This document shows, in pieces, positions 32,546 through 41,608 of a DNA stretch of 64,000 nt. The notes below the pieces were generated by a model, which was not told the DNA's origin, did not search any database, and saw nothing but the letters and a program-made list of their open reading frames with translations. The position numbers were made by a program, and so were the translations under genes. The stretch is from Sinomonas humi (GTDB lineage Bacteria > Actinomycetota > Actinomycetes > Actinomycetales > Micrococcaceae). Location: assembly GCF_000802235.1 (NCBI RefSeq), contig NZ_JTDL01000144.1:96163-160162 (forward strand), read 5' to 3'. Each line of letters starts with the position of its first letter. Within the stretch, counting starts at the first letter, position 1.

Positions 32546-34439
32546 TGCCTGCCCCTTGGATGTGGTAAACGACTCCCCCGGGATTCTGATAGACCAAGGA
32601 CCAGCCGGGCCGCGTGCTACAGGTACTAACGAAGCGGTTCACATCTCCTTGCGGACCGATTCCCAGCGTCTCGGCCTCATCCACCTGGCTCTTGGTGACG
32701 ATCAGGTATGCCCCCGCGGACTGGCCCAGCCATTCCACGGTGCCGCACGTGAGGCGCGTGACGGTCGGCGTAGCGACGGCAGACAGCAAGGTGTCGTACT
32801 TGTAGCCCGCGTATTCCTGCGATCGCCAGGGCGTGTTGTGGACGGCCTCGATGAGCACCGACCCCGGTGGGGCCACCGCGTACAGCTGGTTGACGACGTT
32901 GATCTCGTCGGGGGTGAAGTTCTCCACGAGATCGTTTCCATATCTGGAGACGATTGTGGTCATCGCGAGCACGGAACTGAGCAGGAGCAGGCCCAATGCC
33001 CGCATCCAGCCGAGAGGAGCGGAACTCTTCCGCATGAGAGGCACAACCATGAGGATCGCGGCGAAGGGCAACCCATACATGTAGAGGCGCAGTAGGAGCT
33101 CGCCCCCGTAGGGCTGAACCACGTACAGGACAACTGGCATCCCTGCCCCCAGCGCTGCCGTGAGCCACGAGACGCGGCGCCCCCGTGCTACAACGGCACC
33201 GATCGACCCCAGGATAAGGACGCCCGCTGTTTCGGCCAGGCGGGTGTTGACAACGAAGAGGTGTTCGTCGCTGCCCGCGATCCTGCCGGTGACGGCCTTC
33301 GACGTCGTCTGCCCGAGCTCGCCGAGGGAACCGATGAGCGAATCGATGTGCCCTACCGTATATGGGGCTGCAACGACTGCCAGCCATACGATCGGGAACA
33401 CGATCGCCAGGAGCGTCAGCATCCTCAGCCGAAGCCGGCCCGTGAGAAGGAACGCGGCCAAGACGGGGACAACCGCGAACGGCGTGAGCTGATGGGCGGC
33501 CGTCATGGCCACGATGAAGAGGGTGCACCCAAGCCCGAGTACCGCGAGGTCGCCGCGCGCAAGCCCGGTTCTCTGCCGCAAGTGGACCGCTGGGTCCAAG
33601 AAGGTCACGATCCGCTTCAGGCGGGCGATGAGGCGCTGCTTGTTCGGCGGCCAAGCCCACCCACCGAAGACCGTCAGGACGCACGCGAGCAGGATCACCA
33701 TGAGCAGGAACGCGAATGCCTGAGGGGAGAGGTAGTCCTGACCGACCCAGCTGGCCAGATAGAACATCCAGACGCTGGCCCAAGCGTGCCGCCAGTTCGA
33801 GGTCATCCTCGACGCGAGAGCGAGGAGCGGCACCAGCATGAGGATGTTGATGCCGATAGGTGCCCAGGTCGCCACGCTGCTGAGGTCCCGCGAGCCCGTG
33901 GAGCCCGAGAGCATCGCCAGCAGCGAGAAGAAGCCCGGCCAGTTGAAGTAGGCGTCGAGCCTGGGATCGAGGTGGCCCGTCTGGGCGATGTAATCAGCGA
34001 TGCCCAGATGGCGGTAGCTCGCCTCGAGCCGAGGAAGTCCGTGGATGATCGGATCGGCTCCCTGGAGGATCACCACCAGTACGAGAACCTGGAGCGTCAA
34101 GAGAGCGGGGCGCGCCTTGTGCAGGCTGAGAGTGGCCACAAAGCCCACGAGAGCGAGCCCCAACGCAAAGAAGTACGTGGGCGGCAGGGCGCTGACCAGG
34201 CCCAGAGCTCCGATCGACTGCAGGTTGACGCGAAGCAGAGACTCGACGCCGAGTACCAACGCCGCGAGGGCGACAGCCACGAGAGCCCAGCTGTACGAAG
34301 GCAGTTTGGTGTAACCGAGCCAGGTCTCACTGCGCGATTTCCTGTGCGCGGGCGACGCCAGATGGCGCTCCACCTGCAACGGAGGATAGTGGCTGATCAG
34401 GGGAGGATCAGCGATCAGGGAGAGGTCCTCCGTAGTCAT
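32535..34439 (-). CDS. Large polytopic membrane protein, possible GT-C-type glycosyltransferase
   Basis: 634 aa with roughly 12-14 helices and a C-terminal extracellular domain of ~130 residues (from about NFTPDEINVVNQLYAVAPPG). The early loop with GADPIIHGLPRLEASYRHLGI and HLDPRLDAYFNWPGFF resembles the acidic periplasmic loop of GT-C enzymes or of polysaccharide polymerase-like proteins. No firm family. The ATG overlaps the stop of the GT2-flippase gene (ATGA), indicating coupled translation; the two products may act together in export or polymerisation. Confidence 0.7.
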   Translation of the reverse strand: MTTEDLSLIADPPLISHYPPLQVERHLASPAHRKSRSETWLGYTKLPSYSWALVAVALAALVLGVESLLRVNLQSIGALGLVSALPPTYFFALGLALVGFVATLSLHKARPALLTLQVLVLVVILQGADPIIHGLPRLEASYRHLGIADYIAQTGHLDPRLDAYFNWPGFFSLLAMLSGSTGSRDLSSVATWAPIGINILMLVPLLALASRMTSNWRHAWASVWMFYLASWVGQDYLSPQAFAFLLMVILLACVLTVFGGWAWPPNKQRLIARLKRIVTFLDPAVHLRQRTGLARGDLAVLGLGCTLFIVAMTAAHQLTPFAVVPVLAAFLLTGRLRLRMLTLLAIVFPIVWLAVVAAPYTVGHIDSLIGSLGELGQTTSKAVTGRIAGSDEHLFVVNTRLAETAGVLILGSIGAVVARGRRVSWLTAALGAGMPVVLYVVQPYGGELLLRLYMYGLPFAAILMVVPLMRKSSAPLGWMRALGLLLLSSVLAMTTIVSRYGNDLVENFTPDEINVVNQLYAVAPPGSVLIEAVHNTPWRSQEYAGYKYDTLLSAVATPTVTRLTCGTVEWLGQSAGAYLIVTKSQVDEAETLGIGPQGDVNRFVSTCSTRPGWSLVYQNPGGVVYHIQGAGNAK

Positions 34440-36553
34440 CGCGGCTCCAATCTGTTCGATCCGGCCAGACCCGGGGGCGCCACCTCGTAGGAAACGAGGG
34501 TTCGGGAGGCCGTCGTCATACTGCGCAGGCGCAACGCGGCGACCAGCGCTGCTGCGGCCTGGGCCAGGAGCCAGAGGACGGAAACACCCGTGAGGGCAAA
34601 GTTCTGCGCCACGACGACGGCGGGAAGGACCGCCATGAGCGCTGCAAGCACCGCCACGGAGGTCGCCTCAGCCAGTCGGCCCGTCGCCCGGCAGACCCCG
34701 TAGTAGACCTGCGTGACGCAGCACAGGACCAGTGCCGGAATCAGGAGCAGGAGGAGCACCCACGCTCGCCCGTACTGAGGTCCGATCACCGACAGCACGA
34801 GTGGGCCGGCCACGAGGAGAAGCGCACCCGATGCAACCGTCAGGATGAAACTGATGCGCAGCGCCCCCTGGACCAGGGACAGCCCCGAGTCTGGCCTCGC
34901 GAGTTTGGTTTGGAGGGAGTAGCCGGCTGACTGGGGAACGAAGAAGACGGCCGATGCCAGCATCCAGACCATGTACCACGACGCCGTTGCCGAGGCGCTG
35001 AGAGTGGCGGCCAGGATCAGAGGGAGAAGGTAGCCGGGTGCCCGGTCCGCGAGCATGAGCGCATGATTCGGCAATCCGCGCCGCAGCAGGCTCCACGCCT
35101 CCGGCAGCCTGATCCCTTCCCTCCACAGGGGCGAAAGACCGGCTCGGGCAAGCAGGCGGATTCCAAGGACCACGCTCGCCACGGCTCCAGCCGCGAACGC
35201 TCCCACCACCGCCCCGACATTCCGGTAGCCGATTACGAGGCAGAAGACCAGCGCCCCCAGTTGCACCAAGCTCTGGACGATGCTGCGCAGCATCGCGAGG
35301 TCCGCCCGGGACTGTGCCACCCCGATGTGATCCAGCTGGTACGCGACGCCAGCGAAGACCGAAGCCACGAGGAAGACGCCCAGGACGAGCGGATCATTCC
35401 AGGCCTCCCCGACGCCCGGACCCAGCGCGCGGGTCACCAAGGCAAGCCCCGCCGAAACCGCGAACGACGACGACCCCACCACAAGGAGGCTCGTCGCCGT
35501 CAAGCGCCGGCCGCCGTCGTCCTGGCCCGGAAGCAGCGTCAGGATCGCCGGGCCCACCCCCAACAGGGCGAGCTGAACCGTCAGCAAGGCGGCCGAGACA
35601 ACCGCCGAGCCCAGGCCGAGCTGGGCTGGCGGCAGGAGGAAGGCTGCGAGGCCCCAGAAGAGGAAGCCCGTCACCATAGGCGCCACGCGGGCGGCGGAGA
35701 GCCAAGCGGTGTTGCCCCCCATCGAGAGTCCTTGGGGAGCTGTGTGCAGAAGTCCCGACACCATGGCGCGGTAGTTGTAGAGCAGGAAGCACACCCAGTA
35801 CGGCAGGAATCGAGGCGCGTGGACCAGCGATAGGCCGATCCCTCGCACGGTTGCCAGCAAGGGCAGAAGGAGGAGCCAACCGCCCCTCTTTGGGTGCTTC
35901 CGGATCGTGAAGGCCAAGCCCGCCCCGTCCTGGAGCCACTGGTCACGGGCAAACTCGAACGTGTCCGCGAATTGGTGCCTCACCAACGTCGTCGTGGAGA
36001 CGCCGATCTTGCGACCGGCGTTCTCCAAGCGGATCCGCAATTCGATGTCTTCGCCGGAGCTGAACGTTTCATCGAACCTGATGTCCATCAGAACCTCGCG
36101 GCGCATGAGCGTCGCGCAGACTCCGAACCACGAGCGCACGCGGCTGTGATTGTGGTGCCAAGCGAGCGCCGCACCCCAATATCCGTGCCCGTCCGCCTCG
36201 CTGACGAGGCCGAACTGAAGCCCGTCGTAGCCGCCCTCTTCGAATTCCTTCAACAGGCTGCCGAGAGCACCGGCAGGAAGGATGACGTCGGAGTCGATGA
36301 GCGCGACGACGCTACAGGCGGCGGTCCGCGCACCCAGCATCCGGGCCGCCGGCAGCCCGCTCCCCTCATCCGAAATGACCCGGGCCCCGTATGAGCGCGC
36401 GATTTCGACCGTGGCGTCCATGGAACAGCCGTCCACGACGATGATTTCCTGCGGATGCTGCCTGCGGATCGACTGCAGGCAGCGGGCGAGCCACTTGGCC
36501 GCATTTCGCGCGGGAACTATCACCGAGACATCAAGCACTGGCGACTGGCCCAT
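34436..36553 (-). CDS. Fusion protein: GT2 glycosyltransferase + Wzx-like flippase
   Basis: 705 aa. Residues ~8-225 are a GT2 domain: VSVIVPARNAAKWLARCLQSI, EIIVVDGCSMDATVEIA, VALIDSDVILP (DSD metal site), SGEDIELRIRLENAG. Residues ~225-265 contain a hydrophobic segment, and ~285-690 a 12-helix MVF/MATE-type polysaccharide transporter (RVAPMVTGFLFWGLAAFLLP; NHALMLADRAPGYLLPLILAATLSASATASWYMVWMLASAVFFVPQSAG, read across helices). Coupling sugar addition and lipid-linked-glycan flipping in one chain is unusual. There is no stop or frameshift at the junction. The stop overlaps the next start; HprK-like kinase gene 12 nt upstream. Confidence 0.85.
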   Translation of the reverse strand: MGQSPVLDVSVIVPARNAAKWLARCLQSIRRQHPQEIIVVDGCSMDATVEIARSYGARVISDEGSGLPAARMLGARTAACSVVALIDSDVILPAGALGSLLKEFEEGGYDGLQFGLVSEADGHGYWGAALAWHHNHSRVRSWFGVCATLMRREVLMDIRFDETFSSGEDIELRIRLENAGRKIGVSTTTLVRHQFADTFEFARDQWLQDGAGLAFTIRKHPKRGGWLLLLPLLATVRGIGLSLVHAPRFLPYWVCFLLYNYRAMVSGLLHTAPQGLSMGGNTAWLSAARVAPMVTGFLFWGLAAFLLPPAQLGLGSAVVSAALLTVQLALLGVGPAILTLLPGQDDGGRRLTATSLLVVGSSSFAVSAGLALVTRALGPGVGEAWNDPLVLGVFLVASVFAGVAYQLDHIGVAQSRADLAMLRSIVQSLVQLGALVFCLVIGYRNVGAVVGAFAAGAVASVVLGIRLLARAGLSPLWREGIRLPEAWSLLRRGLPNHALMLADRAPGYLLPLILAATLSASATASWYMVWMLASAVFFVPQSAGYSLQTKLARPDSGLSLVQGALRISFILTVASGALLLVAGPLVLSVIGPQYGRAWVLLLLLIPALVLCCVTQVYYGVCRATGRLAEATSVAVLAALMAVLPAVVVAQNFALTGVSVLWLLAQAAAALVAALRLRSMTTASRTLVSYEVAPPGLAGSNRLEPR

Positions 36554-36565
36554 CGCCGTCCCCCC

Positions 36566-37666
36566 TTACCGGTCCAGCTTGGAACGAACCACTTGGCACA
36601 CGAGGTCCGAGGCCCTGTCGGCAGACCATGAGCTCGGAAGTCTCAGCCGCCAGCAGGGGACGCCTTGGAGCGCCGCGCGGACGACGGCGGCCTTCTCACC
36701 GAAGTGGTCCTGCAGGGGCACGAGGCCCGTGGCGCCAAGGGCCTCCACCAGACGGCGCGAGACCATGGGCAGTTCCGAGTGGAAGTTGCCGACGATTCTC
36801 GACGTCATCCATTCGAGGCTTGCCTGTTCCAGCTCGGCGTCGTCCCCTCCGTAGCGCTCGAGGAACATGGCCAACTGCACGGGCGCCCGGCTTGAGACCC
36901 TCTCGGCACCGAAGACCTCCTCGGGGTGCACCATCCGATGCTCGGGTGACCAACGCCGTGTGAACGAGGCGGTCCGCGGATAGCGGACGATCACCGGGTG
37001 GACGGCGGTGGCCAGCTGCGAGATCGTCGGAGTCAGCCACCCCGGCGCCAGAGGCTTCCGGGACCCCTGGAAGAGCTCCGGATAGATCTCCCGGTGGTGC
37101 GGCTTGATGAACATTGGCTTTGCGTAGCTCAGCAGCGTCCCGTCTGAGCTGAGAAAGCCCCAGTCGTCGGCCATGAACCCGACCTCTGGGAGGGCGAGGA
37201 GCTTTGCCACCGTGCTCGTCTTCCCGACGCCTCCCCACGCAGGCAGCAAGACGCCGGCGCCGCCATAGTCCACGATCGCCGCATGGACCATCGCCGTCTT
37301 CTCCTGGACGCACAACCGGTCCAGCAGAGGGATGACCGCCGTGAGAAGCTCGCCGCGGCCTTCCACGCGGTACCCATCGTCCGTCTGGACGACTTGAACC
37401 CGGTCTTCGGGGATGAACAGCGATCGGTCGGTATAGCGATAGGCGTCCTCGGCACGCGACTGATCGGCGAAGGAACTGTAGTCAGCACCGACGCGCAGCC
37501 GTTTGGCTGCAAGGGAATCGCCCACAAACGGGGACAGCATGTCCCGCAGCTGTGCTTCTCCTGGCGTTCCCGGCTCAACCTGGACTGCAACAAGCCCATG
37601 GATGTCAAAGCTCAGGCTGTTCTGAGGTTGAGTCACGCGTACGGCGCTGCTCATGGTTCGGCTCAA
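36566..37666 (-). CDS. HprK-like P-loop protein (PEPCK/HPr kinase superfamily)
   Basis: 366 aa, soluble. Central P-loop VLLPAWGGVGKTSTVAKLLAL preceded by MVHAAIVDYGGAG and followed by GFMADDWGFLS; this order (…HA..V…GxGKT/S…DD) is the pattern of HPr kinase-like proteins found beside glycan and peptide clusters. A typical HprK N-terminal domain is absent. A substrate is unknown; candidates are the neighbouring fusion transferase or sugar donors. A TTG at 37666 overlaps the upstream stop (TTGA) with GGAG 9 nt upstream; ATG at 37654 is the alternative without a ribosome site. Confidence 0.65.
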   Translation of the reverse strand: MSRTMSSAVRVTQPQNSLSFDIHGLVAVQVEPGTPGEAQLRDMLSPFVGDSLAAKRLRVGADYSSFADQSRAEDAYRYTDRSLFIPEDRVQVVQTDDGYRVEGRGELLTAVIPLLDRLCVQEKTAMVHAAIVDYGGAGVLLPAWGGVGKTSTVAKLLALPEVGFMADDWGFLSSDGTLLSYAKPMFIKPHHREIYPELFQGSRKPLAPGWLTPTISQLATAVHPVIVRYPRTASFTRRWSPEHRMVHPEEVFGAERVSSRAPVQLAMFLERYGGDDAELEQASLEWMTSRIVGNFHSELPMVSRRLVEALGATGLVPLQDHFGEKAAVVRAALQGVPCWRLRLPSSWSADRASDLVCQVVRSKLDR

Positions 37667-38412
37667 CTGGTCACGCTCCTTACGACGAGGTCGTCAATGT
37701 AGGTGTCCTCCATTTGCTGGTAATGCTCAGCTCCGTTCACCACGCTGGACACGGAAGAGGCCACTGTCTTCACCTGCGAGCTGGAGTACACGCGGGAACC
37801 GTCGAACCACACCTGGACGGTTGTCTCGCGCCCGTCCGGCACGACGTGAACTGCCACGTGGTGCCAGGCATTCAAAGAGATGCTGGACGCCACGAGGCAC
37901 GTGTAGGCGAACGACCCGTCGGGAGCGAGGACCCTCAGCCACAGCTGGCCGTTGCTGTTGTGCCGGTAGACGTCGACGAAGCGGGTGCTCGCCGAGAAGA
38001 AGCGGAAGTACGGCACGTCATCCCGCGGTTCGCCGGCCTGGACGACGTCGAACCATCCATCGGCGTAGACCTCCCGCGTTCGCCCAGGGAGGGAGGTCGA
38101 GAATTCCGCTAGCGAGCCTGGATCTGCGGTCGCATGCAGGTATGCGGAACAGGTGCCCGTGTGTGCCCGCGCCGAGGAGACCGAGACCGTTCCCGTCCCG
38201 CTTGTCTGCACGGTATGCCCGGACATCGTTCCTGATTCGAAGTTGTCAGCCGTCACCACGGTGCCGCGATAGCCGTCAGCCGGCGTGCTCGTCGACGGCT
38301 GGCAGGTCCCCTTATGGGGCGGGAGGGCCAGCGAGCTGCCGGTCAGGGGCAGGACGAGGACAGCCGCGACACCGAGCGCGCGTATTCGTTTCCCGGAGTG
38401 CTCCCAATTCAT
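37663..38412 (-). CDS. Secreted LamG/concanavalin-like lectin-fold protein
   Basis: 249 aa. Signal peptide (RALGVAAVLVLPLTGSSLA-LPPH). The mature part shows the beta-sandwich pattern of LamG-like domains: DNFESGTMSGHTVQTSGTG, SAYLHATADPGSLAEF, REVYADGWFDV, SISLNAWHHVAVHVVPDGRETTVQVWFDGSRVY, DTYIDDLVVR. The WHHVAV...V.V.FDG..V pattern is diagnostic. Probably binds a surface carbohydrate; no catalytic residues seen. The ATG at 38412 has GTGAGG 5 nt upstream. First gene of the operon lectin, HprK-like, GT2-flippase, two membrane proteins. Confidence 0.78.
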   Translation of the reverse strand: MNWEHSGKRIRALGVAAVLVLPLTGSSLALPPHKGTCQPSTSTPADGYRGTVVTADNFESGTMSGHTVQTSGTGTVSVSSARAHTGTCSAYLHATADPGSLAEFSTSLPGRTREVYADGWFDVVQAGEPRDDVPYFRFFSASTRFVDVYRHNSNGQLWLRVLAPDGSFAYTCLVASSISLNAWHHVAVHVVPDGRETTVQVWFDGSRVYSSSQVKTVASSVSSVVNGAEHYQQMEDTYIDDLVVRSVTS

Positions 38413-38718
38413 AGTCGCCTCACCCCGCCCATAAAGTCGGCTGGCGAGCTGAAGCTGCGGCAAGAGGTCACCTCACCCAAGGAAATAACTGCAGCAAAAT
38501 TCACATGTGCCGCTCTTGAGAGCAGGCATAAATTATCCCCGTGGTGACGTGGCTGCCCCCCAGAGAAAGCCATTTCAGGCACTCTCCCGAATGGTCTCTG
38601 CTAAAGCTGGAACAGACACCGCTTCACCTCGTGTCAGAAAGTCCCCGAAAGGTGCACAGGTATCACCGTCGGGAAATCCATCATCATCTGGCAATGCTAC
38701 TGAGGCCACTGCCGCGGG

Positions 38719-38738
38719 GCACGAGTAGCCAGTACGCG
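38719..38738 (+). promoter_or_regulatory. Polysaccharide-region element, copy C
   Basis: GCACGAGTAGCCAGTACGCG, 16 of 20 to consensus. A related TGTACCTAGTACTCGCG lies at 38774-38790. It sits in the 690-bp divergent gap 38413-39102 between the lectin operon (-) and the phosphoesterase (+). The remainder of this gap shows no convincing gene; the short frames in it lack ribosome sites and family features. Confidence 0.55.
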
Positions 38739-39010
38739 AAAGCCCGCCGTGAGCTCCGGCGAGTCCCTGCAGGTGTACCTAGTACTCGCGCTCACGCACA
38801 GAATCTCGCACCTGAACCACTTGGACGGCCGTGCTTCAGGCAGCCGTCGAGAGGCCGCCAGGCAGAGCGTGGGGCCGTACCCGGGGCGCACGTGAAGGCG
38901 CGCGATGCAGGGCGGCACAGCAGAAGAATGCGTGAACGGAGAGGGCAGAGTTCCGAGACATTCATAGGCCTTCTCCGTGGCAATTCCATGCCTGTTGTGC
39001 AACAGTTTTA

Positions 39011-39055
39011 GCAGTTGACAATGCGGATGCCGAGCATCCCTCCTGCGACAACTGC
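39011..39055. other. Nested inverted repeats upstream of the phosphoesterase gene
   Basis: Outer arms GCAGTTG (39011-39017) and CAACTGC (39049-39055) enclose inner arms GGATGC (39025-39030) and GCATCC (39034-39039). It contains TTGACA at 39015. It ends 47 bp before the ATG and may be an operator over the promoter or a structured leader. Confidence 0.45.
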
Positions 39056-39102
39056 TCGTCGATTCAGCTCAGATTCGGCATATAGGGGAAAGCTGGAAAG
39101 CT

Positions 39103-40197
39103 ATGACGCGGACGATCACGGAAAGCGGAGCGAAAAGGCCGTCAGGATGGCGGTCGTGGTTGATTGCTGTGGCCACCCTCGTGCTCGCGTTGACAGGGTG
39201 CACATCCTCGCCTTCGACCGTCGCGTCCGCTCCGCGGAACGTGGGCCACGTCTTCGTGATCAACCTCGAGAACAAGAACTACCTCAAGACGTGGGGCACG
39301 ACCTCGGTGGCCACCTATCTGTCCCAGACCCTGCGTTCGCAGGGTGTCCTGCTCTCCCAGTACTATGGGATCGCACATCATTCGGCTCCGAACTACCTTG
39401 CGCAGATTTCAGGGCAGGCGCCGAACACCGCGACCGAGAACGACTGCACGGTCTATGCCCCGTTCGAGCAGACAGGAACCGCGGCGCCCGGTCAGCTGCA
39501 GGGAAGCGGCTGCGTGTACCCCGACTCGGTCCCCACAGTCGCCGGGCAGCTCACCGCTGCCGGCAAGACCTGGAAGGCCTACATGGAGGACATGCAGACC
39601 GCCTGTGAGCATCCCACGCTCGGCGCCAAGGACAACCACCACTCCGCTGCGGTGGGCGATGAGTATGCCACCCGCCACAACCCGTTCGTGTACTTCGAGT
39701 CGATCACCTCATCCCCCGAGTGCGAGAGCAATGTCGTCCCATTCACCCAGCTCGCCACCGATCTGAAGTCCGCCGACACGACGCCCAATTTCTCCTACAT
39801 CTCGCCGAACCTGTGCGACGACGGCCACGATGCCCCCTGCGTGGACGGACGCCCCGGCGGACTGACGAGCGCCGACGCCTGGCTGAGCCAGCAGGTCCCG
39901 GCCATCCTGGCCTCCCCGGCCTACAAGCAGGACGGCATGCTCGTCATCACCTTCGACGAAGCCGACGGCACGAATGCCGGGCCGGACGGGCTCCTGCCGG
40001 GCGGCACTGCCGGGGGGAGGATCGGAGCCCTCGTTCTCTCACCCTTCGTCAAGGGCGGGACAACCTCGGAGACCCCCTACAACCACTACAGCCTGCTCGC
40101 CACCGTCGAGGACATCTTCTCCCTCCCCCGCCTCGGCTACGCAGCCGCCCCCGGCCTCAAGGCCTTCGGCACCGACGTGTTCAACAACAAGCCCTAG
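39103..40197 (+). CDS. Phosphoesterase-family lipoprotein (PF04185 type)
   Basis: 364 aa. Lipobox LALTGC with Cys33 as lipidated residue. Phosphoesterase/acid-phosphatase-like motifs: VFVINLENKNYLKTWG, YYGIAHHSAPNYLAQISG, PNFSYISPNLCDDGHD, DGMLVITFDEADG and GALVLSPFVKGGTTSETPYNHYSLLATVEDIF, which supply the metal-binding Asn/Glu, His/Asp and His residues of the alkaline-phosphatase fold. It would act outside the membrane on phosphate mono- or diesters, perhaps on polymer-linked phosphate or phospholipid. GGAAAG precedes the ATG. Confidence 0.83.
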   Translation: MTRTITESGAKRPSGWRSWLIAVATLVLALTGCTSSPSTVASAPRNVGHVFVINLENKNYLKTWGTTSVATYLSQTLRSQGVLLSQYYGIAHHSAPNYLAQISGQAPNTATENDCTVYAPFEQTGTAAPGQLQGSGCVYPDSVPTVAGQLTAAGKTWKAYMEDMQTACEHPTLGAKDNHHSAAVGDEYATRHNPFVYFESITSSPECESNVVPFTQLATDLKSADTTPNFSYISPNLCDDGHDAPCVDGRPGGLTSADAWLSQQVPAILASPAYKQDGMLVITFDEADGTNAGPDGLLPGGTAGGRIGALVLSPFVKGGTTSETPYNHYSLLATVEDIFSLPRLGYAAAPGLKAFGTDVFNNKP

Positions 40198-40257
40198 AGA
40201 ACAACAAGCCCTAGGGAGCAACAAGCCTTAGAAGAGGGACTCATCAACAAGCTCTGA
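40183..40257 (+). repeat. Short direct repeats at the 3' end of the phosphoesterase gene
   Basis: AACAACAAGCCCTAG occurs at 40183-40197 (encoding the last residues and the stop) and again at 40200-40214; degenerate copies are at 40218-40231 and 40244-40257. Looks like slippage duplication of the gene end. Confidence 0.8.
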
Positions 40258-40282
40258 AGGGTTCGTCCTCTGAAGGCGTCGT

Positions 40283-40299
40283 CCCTTCAGCTGGAAGGG
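40283..40299. terminator. Small hairpin between convergent phosphoesterase and epimerase genes
   Basis: CCCTTC (40283-40288) pairs with GAAGGG (40294-40299), with a 5-base loop. Weak, but well placed in the 103-bp convergent gap. Confidence 0.35.
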
Positions 40300-40300
40300 C

Positions 40301-41293
40301 TCACGAGGCCGCCACGACCCGGGCCGCTGCGATCTCTTCGCGGAGCGGACACCACCAGGCGACGAGGCGGCGCAGCCCCTCGTCAAGGGGCACCTCGGCC
40401 CAGAAGCCCAGGTCCCGCGCCGCTGCTCTCGTATCGGCGAGCCTCCGCGTGACCCCGTCGGGCTCTCGCTCCGGCCCGAACTCGACCGAGAGGTCAGAAT
40501 TCATCGCGTCGAGCAAAGCGACTGCCAGCGCGAGGAGACTCGTCTCGATGCCACTCCCCACGTTGTAGACGCCTTCGTACACCGGCGCCTCGGCGGCGTA
40601 GATGTTGGCCCTCGCGACGTCGGTCGTGTAGACGAAGTCCATGGTCTGCTCGCCGTTGCCGTACACGAGAGGCGGCCGACCGTCCGCGATGCGCTCCATC
40701 CAGCGCACGAGCACTTCCGTGTAGAGCCCGTAAACGTCCATTCGCGGCCCATACACGTCGAAGTAGCGCAGGGCAACGTAGTCCAATCCGTACATGGCGC
40801 GGAAACTCCGGGCGAGGCCTTCGGCGAAACACTTCGCGGCGCCATACAGCGTCCGCGTGTTGGGGCACTGGCGCTCGGCCATCGGCAGCTCGTCAGGATT
40901 GCCGTAGACGGAAGCATTCGAGGCGAGGACCACCTTGTCGACGCCGTGCTGGGATGCCGCCTCGAGCACGGTGAACGTTCCGTCGACGAGGACATCGAGT
41001 GCCAGCCGCGGCTCCTCGGGGCATTGCGCCACCCGGATGGCGGCCTCGTGGAAGACCAGGTCCTTCCCGACCGTCGCGTCGTGGACGGCGTCACGGTCAC
41101 GGAGGTCGCCCTCGACGAGCCGGACCCTTCCAGTCGCAAGAGCGTGGCCGAGGTTCGCCAGTCTTCCCGAGCTGAGGTTGTCGAGGACATCGACGTGCTC
41201 CACGCCAGCGTCCAACAGCCGATCGACGATGGTGGAACCAACAGTGCCGGCTCCCCCTGTCACCAGCACCCTAGCCCCTGCCAAAACCGTCAT
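40301..41293 (-). CDS. NAD-dependent sugar-nucleotide epimerase/dehydratase (extended SDR)
   Basis: 330 aa. NAD-binding VLVTGGAGTVGSTIVDRLL (TGGxGxxG, residues ~11-19), DNLSSGR, VEGDLRDRDAV, FHEAAIRVAQCPEEP, catalytic Tyr-x3-Lys in TLYGAAKCFAE, and VALRYFDVYGPRMDVYGLY. The closest pattern is UDP-glucose/UDP-GlcNAc 4-epimerase-like enzymes supplying surface-polymer donors; the substrate is not certain. The ATG at 41293 has AGGAGG 6-7 nt upstream; upstream in-frame sequence to 41935 is intergenic, not coding. Single gene, 138 bp from element copy D. Confidence 0.87.
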   Translation of the reverse strand: MTVLAGARVLVTGGAGTVGSTIVDRLLDAGVEHVDVLDNLSSGRLANLGHALATGRVRLVEGDLRDRDAVHDATVGKDLVFHEAAIRVAQCPEEPRLALDVLVDGTFTVLEAASQHGVDKVVLASNASVYGNPDELPMAERQCPNTRTLYGAAKCFAEGLARSFRAMYGLDYVALRYFDVYGPRMDVYGLYTEVLVRWMERIADGRPPLVYGNGEQTMDFVYTTDVARANIYAAEAPVYEGVYNVGSGIETSLLALAVALLDAMNSDLSVEFGPEREPDGVTRRLADTRAAARDLGFWAEVPLDEGLRRLVAWWCPLREEIAAARVVAAS

Positions 41294-41430
41294 GCCCTGC
41301 CTCCTCCTTGGATGCGCCCTAGCATGACCTGCTCCTGGCCGACATGGCCTGCTCCTGGCTTCCCAGATTCCTTCCGGTGCTGCTTCCGGAATCTCACTCC
41401 AACCAGTGAAGCCCTGCCGGGGCGGGAACG

Positions 41431-41450
41431 TCACGAGTAGTCGGTACCCG
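41431..41450 (+). promoter_or_regulatory. Polysaccharide-region element, copy D
   Basis: TCACGAGTAGTCGGTACCCG, the consensus copy. GGTACGCAG follows at 41487. It lies in the 561-bp divergent gap 41294-41854 between the epimerase (-) and the acyltransferase operon (+). No gene is supported within this gap. Confidence 0.65.
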
Positions 41451-41608
41451 AGCTTGCACGCTCCCTCCGAGTGGGAACCCTTGCGCGGTACGCAGCAGGC
41501 AACACCCCGACCGCGCGCACACTGCCTCGACGCGCCCGGATTGCCTAATGAGACCAAGCGATCGTGCTCGCCACACGCTTCCACCCCGCGGCGCTGGCCC
41601 TCTCCGAG

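Noticed and set aside
33261..34490. 409-codon plus-strand open frame opposite the polytopic membrane protein
   Set aside because: It is highly charged and repetitive, typical of the complement of hydrophobic codons; no ribosome site and no family.
38464..39011. Short plus-strand frames in the lectin/phosphoesterase gap as small genes
   Set aside because: No ribosome sites, no recognisable domains, and they overlap the regulatory element; best treated as non-coding.
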